Source: Altererythrobacter aquiaggeris (GTDB lineage: Bacteria; Pseudomonadota; Alphaproteobacteria; Sphingomonadales; Sphingomonadaceae). Taken from it: 64,000 nt of DNA. Made by a program: the position numbers and the translations under genes. Below are positions 34,405 through 43,554 of the stretch, one piece after another (position 1 is the stretch's first letter; each line of letters starts with the position of its first letter). The notes beneath the pieces were generated by a model. The model was given only the letters and a program-made list of their open reading frames with translations. It did no database searches and was not told where the DNA came from. The stretch is from NCBI RefSeq assembly GCF_037154015.1, contig NZ_JBANRL010000001.1, positions 2,356,001-2,420,000 on the forward strand. Reading direction: 5' to 3'.

Positions 34405-36311
34405 CCCGTACCAAGCCGCTTGGCGGGCGCTTTCAGCCATACGGGCGAGCTGTAGGCCCGCTCCTGCGACACCGAATTGGCCATTGATTCGGGCGACAGT
34501 TTGGTTCCGAAACGCACCGCATCGAACAAGGTCCACCGCGGTGTCGGGATTTCGAGCACGCGGACGTAATAAAACGCGCTCTGTCCCTCGCGGTATTCGG
34601 GGTCCGTCCACACGGTTCTGAGTTCTGCGGCCCCGATCGTGTTGGTATAGGTTGCCGTCTTGCGGTCCACCGTATCGCCCACCGGCGGGACCGGCGAATT
34701 GGACGCGGCATCCATTTCCCGTTCGCTCCATGCGATATCGAACACCCGTTCCTGCGCCGCTCCGCCCGCATCGATCCAGCCCTTCACGATCTGGACCCGG
34801 TCAAGATTGGCGCCTTCGGGATCCTTGAGTGCGGACACGACAAAGCGCGGTGCCTTGCCCTGATCCACCAGCGATCCCCCCATCGGCACGCCGCGTGTAT
34901 AGCCGTCACGCACCCAGTCGCCGGCAAACGCGTCATCGGCAAAATCGAAACCGGCAAACAGCCGCACCACCATGCGCGGGCCGGTAGTGGCATAAACTTC
35001 GCGCCGCACCATCGCATCGAATATTTCAGCGCGCGTATTGGCCCGCGCCCACACCGCGGCATAACCGCTGGCGAGGTAATTCCAGCCGAACCGTCCAAGC
35101 CGCGTACCCAGATTTTGCGCTTCGTTCCCGCGCTCGGCGCGTGGTTCGTTGCCGGTATGCTTGCCGAAGAAATTATCCTCGTCGGCCGTGGCCAGCGCAG
35201 TGTGGCTGTCGGTCGATCCGATCATGCCGAAATGATAGGGGTTCACGCCGGTCTGCTGTTCGATCGACAGCCCGCGCTTCAACGCCTCGCGAAGATATTC
35301 GCCCGCGAACATCGCGTCGCTCTTGCCCGCTGTCAGCGGCAAATTGCCCAATTCCCAGCCGGCATCGCCGAAGCCTGCAAATTCGTCATTCGGCGACAGG
35401 AACGGGTGCGCCTCGCTGTCACCCTTGATTTGGGTGACTTCGACAACCGGTTCATATTTCGCACGTTTTCTGGCGTATCGGGCTGTCATCGGTCCGCCGT
35501 CCGGCCCCGTCAGTTCAAACATCAGCCCGTTTGAAATATTGGAATTATGCGGAATCGCCAATACTTTACCGCCGGTGGCTTTCTCATATGCCTCCATATA
35601 ATCCCACAGGCCGGTCACAGGATTGTCGATACCCGGATAGGGTAAAACCCGGCCGGTCTTGTCGCTGCCATCGCGGAACATCACCACTCGGTGCAGATTA
35701 TTGCCATCCGGCATCAGCGTATATTCAAAGCCTGCAATCGCCGTGAACTTACCCGGTTTGTTGAAATTATCGAGCGTGTCCAGATGGTCTTTCCAGATCG
35801 TGGTCGTCGCTTCTTTCGAACGTTCGGGGTCGCTCAGCGCAGGCGGTAAAGTATCATTTGCCGCTGCGGTGATCAGTTCGGCAATCGCCATCTGCGACTG
35901 TTCGGGGCTGTCATGCATCATATCGTACCAGCGCAGCAGCGTCTTGTCCCGGATCATCATGCGCGGCGCATCATACAGGCGGCGTGTCGCGCCCAACCCG
36001 TCGCTGTGATCGGCAATCACCAGGAAATCGAGCGGACGGTCGAGCTTGGCGGTAACCCCTGTGGTGGAAGTGACTTCCTCGCCGCTGGCAAACCGCAACG
36101 CATCATCGGGGCCAAGCCGCACGCCAAAGCCGAATGCGTCGATCGAATTGTCCGTGTGGAGATGCGTATCACCCCACAAGGGGCGTTCGGGAAATTCGGC
36201 CAGTTCGATGGTGCCGCTTCCGTCGCCGCGCGCATCCGGTGATGCGCCGCCCCCCGCATCGCAGCCCGACAAAAGGCACAGCGCCGCGGCGCCGATCAAC
36301 CATTTGCGCAT
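34401..36311 (-). CDS. DUF3604-family lipoprotein (PHP-like metallohydrolase fold)
   Basis: A 636-residue exported lipoprotein: lipobox LSGC with Cys17 after MRKWLIGAAALC. DUF3604 begins PLWGDTHLHTDNSIDAFGFG (His50, His52 as likely metal ligands), then LDFLVIADHSDGLG (Asp101, His102), a mid-region with IPHNSN, VEVTQIKGDSEAHP and FGMIGSTDSHTALAT, then EVYATTGPRM. The His/Asp pattern is that of PHP-type metal-dependent phosphoesterases, but no activity is established for the family. Start ATG 36311. First gene of a coupled three-gene set with a PPIase and a HupE-like protein. Confidence 0.88.
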   Translation of the reverse strand: MRKWLIGAAALCLLSGCDAGGGASPDARGDGSGTIELAEFPERPLWGDTHLHTDNSIDAFGFGVRLGPDDALRFASGEEVTSTTGVTAKLDRPLDFLVIADHSDGLGATRRLYDAPRMMIRDKTLLRWYDMMHDSPEQSQMAIAELITAAANDTLPPALSDPERSKEATTTIWKDHLDTLDNFNKPGKFTAIAGFEYTLMPDGNNLHRVVMFRDGSDKTGRVLPYPGIDNPVTGLWDYMEAYEKATGGKVLAIPHNSNISNGLMFELTGPDGGPMTARYARKRAKYEPVVEVTQIKGDSEAHPFLSPNDEFAGFGDAGWELGNLPLTAGKSDAMFAGEYLREALKRGLSIEQQTGVNPYHFGMIGSTDSHTALATADEDNFFGKHTGNEPRAERGNEAQNLGTRLGRFGWNYLASGYAAVWARANTRAEIFDAMVRREVYATTGPRMVVRLFAGFDFADDAFAGDWVRDGYTRGVPMGGSLVDQGKAPRFVVSALKDPEGANLDRVQIVKGWIDAGGAAQERVFDIAWSEREMDAASNSPVPPVGDTVDRKTATYTNTIGAAELRTVWTDPEYREGQSAFYYVRVLEIPTPRWTLFDAVRFGTKLSPESMANSVSQERAYSSPVWLKAPAKRLGTG

Positions 36312-36357
36312 ATCTGTCTCCCTCAGACCGGAAGATGGCACGCCGGTAAAAGTTTCG

Positions 36358-38058
36358 TCAAGCCGCCGGTCTGCGCCCGAAGCCGAACCAGAACGCCAGA
36401 TTGAGTGCGATGAGCGCGCTGATAGCTGCAGCGAAACCGCTGGAAAGATGGCCTGATGCCAGTCCGAAATTCGAAAACAGCAGATATGTTGCCACCACAC
36501 ACGAAAACAGGCTGACCGCTGTCGGCACGGCCCATTTCCAGCTGGTCAGATCCACCCCCTTCACAGGAGTGAACTTCCACGGCTGCGCGCGCGGCGCGAT
36601 CTTGCCCGCGGCGAGCATGATGGCGACTTCGATCACGAACAGAACCGCGTAAATATGCAGAAAATGCAGCGTAACCACATCGGCCAGCGCGAATTTCAGC
36701 AGGCCATAAGCAATCACATGAAAGACAATCACGATCTTGGCAGCGATTGCCGGCACGCGGCGTGTAAACAGGCCGACCAGTACGATCGTAATGACGGGTA
36801 TGTTGTAGAAGCCGGTGAAGATGCGGATGATCTGCCACAGCCCCTCGGGCGCGAGGAACAACAGCGGCGCTACGACAAAGCTGGAAACTGCAATCACGGC
36901 GCTGACGATTTTGGCCGTCCGGACCATCGCCTGATCGGACAGCGGCTGCACGCGCAGCGGCGCAAGAATATCAAGGCAGAACAGTGTGGCGGCGCTGTTG
37001 ACCAGCGAATTGAACGAGCTGAAAACAGCGCCCAGCAGCACCGCAAGAAACAAACCCATCAGCCAATGCGGCAGCAGGTCGCGGACCAGCTGCGGATAGG
37101 CAAGATCGATGGTGGCAAGACCGGGGCCATACAGATGGAAGGCGATGACGCCGGGCACCATCATCAGAAACGGCACCAGCACCTTGAAATAACCGGACAG
37201 CAGCACGCCCTTCTGCCCTTCGGCCAGCGATCGCGCGGCCAGTGTCCGCTGGATGACATATTGGTTGGTGCACCAGTAAAACAGATTGGCGATGATCATC
37301 CCGGTGAATATCGTGCCGAACGGTGTCGGATCATCCGCGCCGCCTATGGCATTCAGTTTTTCCGGATTGTCCTGCACCAGTCGCTGGATCCCGCCAGCGA
37401 TATCTCCGCTGCCCAGCGCCATGAGCCCCAGCACGAGGATCAGCACACCCATGAACAGCAGCCCGATGCCATTGAGCGTATCGGACACCGCAACCGCTTT
37501 CAACCCGCCAAACACCGCATAAGCCGCGCCGATCACGCCGATTACGAGGATTGTGGCCACCAGCGCGGGAAATTCCCCGATCCCGAACAGACCCGGCACG
37601 TCGAAAATCTTCATCACCGCGATAGAACCGGAATACAGCACCGACGGGATCGTCACCAACCCGTAGCCCAGCAGGAACAGCACGACTGACAGGCGCTGGA
37701 CGCCGATATCATAACGGTCGCGCAGAAATTCGGGCAGTGTGGTGAACGCTCCGGCGAGGTAGCGCGGAAGGAATATGAACGCCATCGCGATGGTTGCCAC
37801 GGCAGCCGTTACTTCCCATGCCATGCTCGACAGGTTGAAGCCGTAGGCCGAACCGTTGAGGCCGATCAGCTGTTCCGCGCTGAGATTGGTCAGCAGCAGC
37901 GATCCGGCGATAAACACCCCGCCCAGCCCGCGTCCGGCAAGAAAGTAGCCGTCCTTCGTATCGACCGAGCCGCGCGCCTGCCGCCATGCAATCAGCGCCA
38001 CCAGCGCCATGAAGGCGGTGCAGCTGGCCAGCGTGAGTGCCAGTTCGGCTCCGGTCAT
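36358..38058 (-). CDS. sodium/solute symporter (SSS/SLC5 family)
   Basis: A 566-residue inner-membrane symporter with about 14 helices. SSS landmarks: GYFLAGRGLGGVFIAGSLLLTNLSAEQLIGLNG (helix 1-2), YDIGVQRLSVVLFLLGYG, FYWCTNQYVIQRTLAARSLAEGQKGVL and FSSFNSLVNSAATLFCLDI. The WCTNQ segment is typical of sugar or inositol members, but the substrate is not certain. Start ATG 38058. It lies 46 bp upstream of the DUF3604 gene on the same strand and may belong to that unit. Confidence 0.9.
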   Translation of the reverse strand: MTGAELALTLASCTAFMALVALIAWRQARGSVDTKDGYFLAGRGLGGVFIAGSLLLTNLSAEQLIGLNGSAYGFNLSSMAWEVTAAVATIAMAFIFLPRYLAGAFTTLPEFLRDRYDIGVQRLSVVLFLLGYGLVTIPSVLYSGSIAVMKIFDVPGLFGIGEFPALVATILVIGVIGAAYAVFGGLKAVAVSDTLNGIGLLFMGVLILVLGLMALGSGDIAGGIQRLVQDNPEKLNAIGGADDPTPFGTIFTGMIIANLFYWCTNQYVIQRTLAARSLAEGQKGVLLSGYFKVLVPFLMMVPGVIAFHLYGPGLATIDLAYPQLVRDLLPHWLMGLFLAVLLGAVFSSFNSLVNSAATLFCLDILAPLRVQPLSDQAMVRTAKIVSAVIAVSSFVVAPLLFLAPEGLWQIIRIFTGFYNIPVITIVLVGLFTRRVPAIAAKIVIVFHVIAYGLLKFALADVVTLHFLHIYAVLFVIEVAIMLAAGKIAPRAQPWKFTPVKGVDLTSWKWAVPTAVSLFSCVVATYLLFSNFGLASGHLSSGFAAAISALIALNLAFWFGFGRRPAA

Positions 38059-38147
38059 CAGGTGGTCCTCCCTGCAGCAGCAAATGCCAGCCTGCCGCAG
38101 GCACGTCCAGCTTGCCATTCACCGTTTCAATCGCGAGAGGTCTGTTT

Positions 38148-39290
38148 GTGAGTGCAGATACAGCCACAAATCCCGCCCCGATCCTGCTTGCCGGCGGCGG
38201 CCATGCGCATCTGGGCGTGCTGGCAGACTGGATTGAGAACGGCCCACCGGCGCACGGCTGCGTGCTCGTCTCGCGGCATCCCAAAACGCTATATTCAGGG
38301 CTGGTGCCAGGCTGGATCAGCGGCGATTGCGCGTTAGGCGATGCAACCATCGCGCTCACCGGACTGACCGGAAAAGCTGGCGCAACATTCATCCGGGGCG
38401 ATGTGACAGCTTTCGACCCGCACGCAAAAACCGTCTCGCTCGCGGACGGACGCAAGATTGCATACGACCTGCTATCGCTTGGCACCGGCGGAACGGGCCG
38501 CGCGCGCGCCGCGCTGGGAGAGGCAAATGCGCCGCTGTTCGACATCAGACCCATGGAAGCATTCGTAGAAAATTATGCCAAATGGCGCGCTGCCCAAGCC
38601 GGGCAGGCCGGCCTTGCCATTGCAGTAATCGGCGGCGGTGCGGGCGGGACAGAACTGGCCTTTGCCCTGCGCTCGGGCCATGGGCTGGCAGAGCAGCCGC
38701 AGGTGGTGTTCATAACCGGCGAGGACGGCCTTTTGCCCGGATTTCCACGCGGTGTCCGCAAACACGTCGCCGCAGCGCTGCGCCAGCGCGGCATCGAAAT
38801 TATCACGGCCGAGGCCCAGATTGCGGACGGCCGATTGACCGCGGGCGGGGAAGAAATCCGGCAACCCGACTGCATCGTCACCGCGCTTGGCAGCGGCGCG
38901 CCCGACTGGCCGCGCAAAGCGGGTATCGGGACCGATAGTTCGGGTTTCGTCAAAGTCGATGCCCAGCACCGCTCGCTGTCGCATCCGGAGATATTTGCCG
39001 CAGGTGACATCGCGCAGCGCACCGACCGCCATCTGCCGCATTCGGGAGTTCATGCGGTGTTTGCCGGTCCGGTGCTGGCTGACAACCTTCGCGCGGTTCA
39101 CAAGGGAACAGGGAAACTACGGCGCTATAACGCGCGCTGGAACAACCTTTATCTGCTGTCCACCGGCGACGGTTCCGCAATTTTGACCTATGGCCGCTTC
39201 CACGCGGAAGGCGTCTGGGTGTGGCGGCTGAAACGCTGGATCGACCTGCGCTGGGTAAAGCGGTTTCGCAAATTGGCAGAAGGTGTGTAA
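38148..39290 (+). CDS. FAD-dependent pyridine-nucleotide oxidoreductase (like the N-terminal half of fused SelD proteins)
   Basis: A 380-residue NDH-2-like flavoprotein. ILLAGGGHAHLGVLADW (12-28) with VSRHPKTLYSGLVPGWI is the signature of the flavoprotein module fused to selenide, water dikinase in some bacteria; here no dikinase domain follows. AVIGGGAGGTELAFAL is the NAD site and IFAAGDIAQ the FAD C-motif. Start GTG 38148 with GAGAGG about 8 bases ahead. Head of a plus-strand run with the VTT-oxidoreductase fusion 70 bp downstream; divergent from the SSS symporter. Confidence 0.83.
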   Translation: MSADTATNPAPILLAGGGHAHLGVLADWIENGPPAHGCVLVSRHPKTLYSGLVPGWISGDCALGDATIALTGLTGKAGATFIRGDVTAFDPHAKTVSLADGRKIAYDLLSLGTGGTGRARAALGEANAPLFDIRPMEAFVENYAKWRAAQAGQAGLAIAVIGGGAGGTELAFALRSGHGLAEQPQVVFITGEDGLLPGFPRGVRKHVAAALRQRGIEIITAEAQIADGRLTAGGEEIRQPDCIVTALGSGAPDWPRKAGIGTDSSGFVKVDAQHRSLSHPEIFAAGDIAQRTDRHLPHSGVHAVFAGPVLADNLRAVHKGTGKLRRYNARWNNLYLLSTGDGSAILTYGRFHAEGVWVWRLKRWIDLRWVKRFRKLAEGV

Positions 39291-39360
39291 CGACGCGCCT
39301 GCGCGGGCCTGAACAAGCGTGCGGACAAGCGGTGAAATTGCGCGATACAGGGATTAAATA

Positions 39361-41502
39361 ATGAAGAAAATTCTGGTCGTTGTGGTGCTTGTTGCGGTTA
39401 TCGCGGCATATTTCCTGTTCGATCTTGGCCAATATCTCTCGCTTGACGGCATCAAAGGCGTCGCCGCCCAGGCTGACACTACTTATCAGGACAATCCCGC
39501 ACTGGTGATCGGGGTGTTCTTCGTCGTCTATGTCGCCGTTGCCGCCGCCTCGCTGCCGGGCGCTGCGGTGATGACGCTGGCGGCTGGCGCGCTGTTCGGC
39601 GTGCTGGTCGGCACGGTTGTGGTCAGCTTTGCTTCTACACTCGGGGCGACGCTTGCCTTTCTTGCCAGCCGGTTTGTGCTGCGCGACACGATCGAGAGCA
39701 AATTCGGCCAGCGGCTGAAAACCATGAACGAAGGGCTGGAACGCGACGGTGCGTTTTACCTGTTCACTATCCGGATGATCCCGCTGTTCCCGTTTTTCGT
39801 CGTGAACCTGCTGATGGGGCTGACGCGGATCAAAACCTGGACTTACGCATGGGTAAGCCAGATCGGTATGCTGCTTGGCACAATCGTTTACGTGAACGCA
39901 GGGACCCAGCTCGCGCAGATCGACAGCCTTTCGGGCATCGCTTCACCCATGGTGATCGGCAGCTTCGTGCTGCTGGGCATCATGCCCTGGATTGCCAAGG
40001 CGATCATCGGCTGGTTGCAGCGCCGCCGAGTTTACAAGGGCTTTGAGCGGCCCGGATCATACGACCGGAATATGGTGGTGATCGGTGCGGGGTCTGCCGG
40101 GCTGGTTTCCGCCTATATTGCAGCCATGGTGAAAGCCAAGGTGACATTGGTCGAAGCGCACAAGATGGGCGGCGACTGCCTCAACACCGGCTGCGTGCCC
40201 AGCAAGGCGCTGATCAAGACGGCGCGAGTAGCCGACATGATCCGCCACGCCGACCGTTACGGCCTCAAAGCCGCCGAACCCGAAGTTCCGTTCCGTGAAA
40301 CCATGAAACGGGTGCGCGGCATCATCACCGACATCGAACCGCATGACAGTGTCGAGCGGTTTACCGGCCTCGGCGTCGATGTGGTTCAGGGCTATGCCAG
40401 AATCATCGACCCGTGGACGGTCGAAATCGCCCGCAATGATGGCGAAACACAGCGTTTGACGACCCGCTCCATCATCATCGCTTCGGGCGGCGAGCCATTT
40501 GTGCCGCCGCTGCCCGGGATCGACACTTCGGGCTATCTCACCAGCGACACCATGTGGGATGCATTTTCCGAAATGGACACGGTCCCGCGGCGCATCACCG
40601 TGCTGGGCGGCGGACCGATCGGCAGCGAACTGGCGCAGGCGCTCCAGCGGCTTGGCGCGCAAGTCACGCAGATCGAAATGGCAGACCGGCTGCTGGGCAA
40701 GGAAGACGTCGAGGTTTCCGAACTGGCGCAAAGCTCGCTCGAAGCGTCAGGCATCGATGTGCTGCTGGGACACCAGGCGGTTCGCATCGAAGCGGGCAAC
40801 CGGCTGATTGCCGAACATGGCGGGTCGGAAAAGGCGGTCGAATTCGACTGCCTGATCGTTGCGGTCGGCCGCAAGGCGCGGCTGACCGGCTACGGCCTTG
40901 AAGAGCTGGGCATCGATACCGAGCGCACTGTCGTGACCGATGAATTTCTCCAGACCAAATTCCCCAACATTCTGGCAGCGGGCGACGTTGCGGGGCCGTA
41001 TCAGTTCACTCACGTGGCCAGCCATCAGGCATGGTTTGCTTCGGTCAACGCCCTGTTCGGCCAGTTCAGGAAATTCAAGGCCGATTACCGCGTCATCCCG
41101 TGGACGACCTTTATCGATCCCGAAGTTGCACGGGTCGGTTTGAGCGAGGCCGAAGCACAAGAGCAGGACATTGCTTACGATGTCACGCGTTACGACCTCG
41201 ACGATCTCGACCGGGCAATTGCCGAAAGCGCAACAGCCGGCTTCGTCAAAGTGCTGACTGTGCCGGGCAAGGACAAAATCCTCGGCGTTACCATTGTGGG
41301 CGATCATGCGGGCGAATTGCTGGCCGAATATGTGCTGGCCATGAAACACGGCTTAGGGCTCAACAAGATCCTCGGCACGATCCACACCTATCCGACGTGG
41401 GCCGAGGCGAATAAATACGCGGCGGGCGAATGGAAAAAGGCCAGAAAGCCTGAAAAACTGCTGGCCTATGTCGAGAAATACCACGCATGGCGGCGCGGTT
41501 GA
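39361..41502 (+). CDS. fusion of a TVP38/TMEM64 (VTT) membrane domain to a disulfide-type flavin oxidoreductase
   Basis: A 713-residue protein. Residues 1-225 form a VTT/DedA-like membrane domain (SLPGAAVMTLAAGALFG, FTIRMIPLFPFFVVNLLMGL). From 237 follows a class I pyridine nucleotide-disulfide oxidoreductase: VVIGAGSAGLVSA, redox disulfide Cys273/Cys278 in GGDCLNTGCVPSKAL, NAD site VLGGGPIGSELAQAL, ILAAGDVAG. The C-terminal HxHPT of lipoamide dehydrogenase reads HTYPTWAE (catalytic His replaced by Tyr677). The membrane tether suggests a quinone- or membrane-linked substrate. Known as a domain pair in other bacteria; function unclear. Confidence 0.9.
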   Translation: MKKILVVVVLVAVIAAYFLFDLGQYLSLDGIKGVAAQADTTYQDNPALVIGVFFVVYVAVAAASLPGAAVMTLAAGALFGVLVGTVVVSFASTLGATLAFLASRFVLRDTIESKFGQRLKTMNEGLERDGAFYLFTIRMIPLFPFFVVNLLMGLTRIKTWTYAWVSQIGMLLGTIVYVNAGTQLAQIDSLSGIASPMVIGSFVLLGIMPWIAKAIIGWLQRRRVYKGFERPGSYDRNMVVIGAGSAGLVSAYIAAMVKAKVTLVEAHKMGGDCLNTGCVPSKALIKTARVADMIRHADRYGLKAAEPEVPFRETMKRVRGIITDIEPHDSVERFTGLGVDVVQGYARIIDPWTVEIARNDGETQRLTTRSIIIASGGEPFVPPLPGIDTSGYLTSDTMWDAFSEMDTVPRRITVLGGGPIGSELAQALQRLGAQVTQIEMADRLLGKEDVEVSELAQSSLEASGIDVLLGHQAVRIEAGNRLIAEHGGSEKAVEFDCLIVAVGRKARLTGYGLEELGIDTERTVVTDEFLQTKFPNILAAGDVAGPYQFTHVASHQAWFASVNALFGQFRKFKADYRVIPWTTFIDPEVARVGLSEAEAQEQDIAYDVTRYDLDDLDRAIAESATAGFVKVLTVPGKDKILGVTIVGDHAGELLAEYVLAMKHGLGLNKILGTIHTYPTWAEANKYAAGEWKKARKPEKLLAYVEKYHAWRRG

Positions 41503-41528
41503 TGCCGGCTGAGCAGCGGAGAAATTTG

Positions 41529-41642
41529 ATGAAAGCAGTTTCACTGGCGTTTGTGCGCGTTGCCACCGGGCTGACCGCTGTTTGCGAGCGCGGCATTTTC
41601 GATTGCGCCAATGCCTTCGCCCGCAAGAACGCTGCAAACTAG
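41529..41642 (+). CDS. 37-residue small protein
   Basis: ATG 41529 to TAG 41642 encodes 37 residues beginning MKAVSLAFVRVATGLTAVCE and ending AFARKNAAN, with two cysteines (19 and 25). A GGAG Shine-Dalgarno lies about 7 bases ahead (41518-41521), and the stop is 3 bp before the CNT transporter start, all consistent with a real cistron between the VTT fusion and the transporter. The N-terminal half is weakly amphipathic. No family recognised; a short leader peptide is an alternative. Confidence 0.55.
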   Translation: MKAVSLAFVRVATGLTAVCERGIFDCANAFARKNAAN

Positions 41643-41645
41643 CGC

Positions 41646-42911
41646 ATGGAAGTGCTGCAACAGCTTCAGGGCCTGATCGGCATTGCTCTGCTGCTCCTGC
41701 TTGCATGGGGCATTTCGGAAGACCGCAGCGCGCGGCCAAGCTGGCGGTGGATCGGTGCGGCGCTTGGCGTGCAATTGTTGCTGGCAGCCGTGATCCTGCG
41801 CGTGCCTTTCGTCTGGGATGTCATGGTGCTGGCCAATCACGGTGTGACGGCTATCGAACAGGCAACGCTGGCCGGCTCGTCCTATATGTTCGGCTATCTG
41901 GGCGGGGGCGAGCTGCCCTTTGCGCTGCAAAATCCGGACGCGGCACCGCTGATCATCGCATTCCAGATATTGCCGCTGGTGATCGTGTTTTCCGCGCTCG
42001 CCGCATTGCTGTGGCATTGGGGCGTGCTGCAATGGCTGGTGCGCGGGCTGTCATGGGCGCTGCAGCGCACATTGGGTGTCAGCGGCGTCGTGGGCCTGTC
42101 GGGCGGCGCGAACATGTTCCTCGGCGTGGTGGAAAGTCCGCTGGTGGTGCGCGCCTATTTCGAGAAAATGAGCCGCGCAGAATTATTTGCGGTGATGGTG
42201 CTGGCCATGTCGACCATCTCCGGCGCAATCCTGATCCTTTATGCAACCACGCTGTCCAAGGTGGTGCCCGATGCGGTGGGGCATATGATTTCCGCGTCGC
42301 TGATCTCGCTTCCCGCCGCGGTGTTGCTCGCCAAGATCATGGTGCCGGGCGAAGGCCACACAGCGGAGGACCGCGAAGAGCCGGGGCTGAAATATGACGG
42401 TTCAATCGATGCGATAGTCAAAGGTACGATGGACGGGATGCAGCTGTTTCTGGCGGTAATCGCGATCATTATCGTGGTGTTCGCACTGGTTGCGCTGGCC
42501 GACCAGATGCTGACCGTGCTGCCATTTGTGGGTGACGAACCGATTACGGTAAAGCGCTTGTTCGGCTGGCTGTTTGCGCCCGTAATGTGGACGCTGGGCG
42601 TACCGTGGGAGCAATCGCAGGCTGCGGGCGCATTGATGGGGACCAAGTCGATCCTTAATGAATATGTGGCTTATCTGGAACTTGCCGCACTGCCCGCCGG
42701 CACCTTCGATCCGCGCGCCAGGCTGATCGTAACCTACGCGCTGTGCGGGGTCGCCAACCTGGCGAGCGTCGGCTTGCTGGTATCGACCATCGGAACGCTT
42801 GCCCCCAGCCGCCGCGCGGAGGTTGCGGGATTGGGTATCAAAAGCTGGATTGCGGGCAACTGTGCCTCTGCGATGACCGGCGCCTTCATCGGTATCGTGA
42901 CGATAAACTGA
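41646..42911 (+). CDS. concentrative nucleoside transporter (CNT/NupC family)
   Basis: A 421-residue inner-membrane symporter for nucleosides. CNT landmarks: GYLGGGELPFALQNPDAAPLIIAFQILPLVIVFSALAALLWHWGVL, GLSGGANMFLGVVESPLVVRAYFEKMSRAELFAVM, GTKSILNEYVAYLEL, and the terminal WIAGNCASAMTGAFIGI. Substrate range is not resolvable. Start ATG 41646, 3 bp after the small ORF; 1 bp separates its stop from the next ATG. Together with cdd elsewhere in the window it supports nucleoside salvage. Confidence 0.93.
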   Translation: MEVLQQLQGLIGIALLLLLAWGISEDRSARPSWRWIGAALGVQLLLAAVILRVPFVWDVMVLANHGVTAIEQATLAGSSYMFGYLGGGELPFALQNPDAAPLIIAFQILPLVIVFSALAALLWHWGVLQWLVRGLSWALQRTLGVSGVVGLSGGANMFLGVVESPLVVRAYFEKMSRAELFAVMVLAMSTISGAILILYATTLSKVVPDAVGHMISASLISLPAAVLLAKIMVPGEGHTAEDREEPGLKYDGSIDAIVKGTMDGMQLFLAVIAIIIVVFALVALADQMLTVLPFVGDEPITVKRLFGWLFAPVMWTLGVPWEQSQAAGALMGTKSILNEYVAYLELAALPAGTFDPRARLIVTYALCGVANLASVGLLVSTIGTLAPSRRAEVAGLGIKSWIAGNCASAMTGAFIGIVTIN

Positions 42912-42912
42912 G

Positions 42913-43521
42913 ATGTTCGATGCCAAACTCCGCCCGTTGATCGATCCGCCGCTGAATGCGGTAGGGCGCGGCCTGGCAAAGGCCGGGATTGGCGCGAACA
43001 CCGTAACATTTGTCGGCCTCGTAATCGGGCTGCTGGGCGCTGTTGCTCTTGTTTACGAGCAGTTCGGGCTTGGCCTCGGGCTAATCTTGGCCAACCGGAT
43101 TATCGACGGGCTGGACGGCGCGGTGGCGCGCGTAAACGGCCCGACCGATCTGGGCGGATATTTCGACATTGTCGCGGATTTTGCATTTTATGTCTCGGTC
43201 CCGCTCGCCTTCGGCATTGCCCATCCGGCTGATGCGCTGCCCGCGCTGGTGCTGGTCGCGAGTTTCGTGCTCACCGGCACCAGCTTCCTTGCCTTTGCCG
43301 CGATAGCTGCCAAACGCGGCGAGACGACCAACGCACATGGCCGCAAGAGCTTCTTTTATTCGACAGGGCTGGCCGAAGGAGCCGAAACCATCGCGGTGTT
43401 TGCCGCCATGTGCATCTGGCCCGGTCACTTTGCCGTGCTGGCCTATAGCTACGCCGCGCTGTGCGGCCTGACGGTGATCCAGCGGAGCGTTGTGGCTGCC
43501 AGACAATTCGGCGAGCGCTGA
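42913..43521 (+). CDS. CDP-alcohol phosphatidyltransferase-family protein
   Basis: A 202-residue membrane enzyme transferring a phosphatidyl group from a CDP-alcohol. The complete signature is present: Asp65, Asp68-Gly69, Ala72-Arg73, Gly81, Asp85, Asp89 (DGLDGAVARVNGPTDLGGYF then DIVAD). About five hydrophobic helices. Which alcohol it uses cannot be told; it is not a close match to PgsA or PssA by eye. It is the last gene of the run that starts with the SelD-N-like flavoprotein. Confidence 0.9.
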   Translation: MFDAKLRPLIDPPLNAVGRGLAKAGIGANTVTFVGLVIGLLGAVALVYEQFGLGLGLILANRIIDGLDGAVARVNGPTDLGGYFDIVADFAFYVSVPLAFGIAHPADALPALVLVASFVLTGTSFLAFAAIAAKRGETTNAHGRKSFFYSTGLAEGAETIAVFAAMCIWPGHFAVLAYSYAALCGLTVIQRSVVAARQFGER

Positions 43522-43524
43522 CCG

Positions 43525-43554
43525 GCCGCCCGAGCGGCAGCCGCGGGCCGCGGC
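43525..43554. terminator. GC-rich double hairpin between convergent genes
   Basis: GCCGC-ccga-GCGGC (43525-43538) is followed by GCCGCGG-g-CCGCGGC (43540-43554). No T-run on either side, so it may end transcripts poorly or act with Rho. Confidence 0.4.

Noticed and set aside
36655-37689. 344-residue open frame antisense to the SSS symporter
   Set aside because: Gln/His/Arg-rich, no domain; mirror of the transmembrane gene.
38148-39290. Selenophosphate synthetase (selD)
   Set aside because: Only the flavoprotein half is present; no dikinase (AIRS-fold) domain follows.
39361-41502. Mercuric reductase and mer operon
   Set aside because: No HMA domain, no C-terminal vicinal cysteines, no merR/T/P nearby; VTT fusion points elsewhere.
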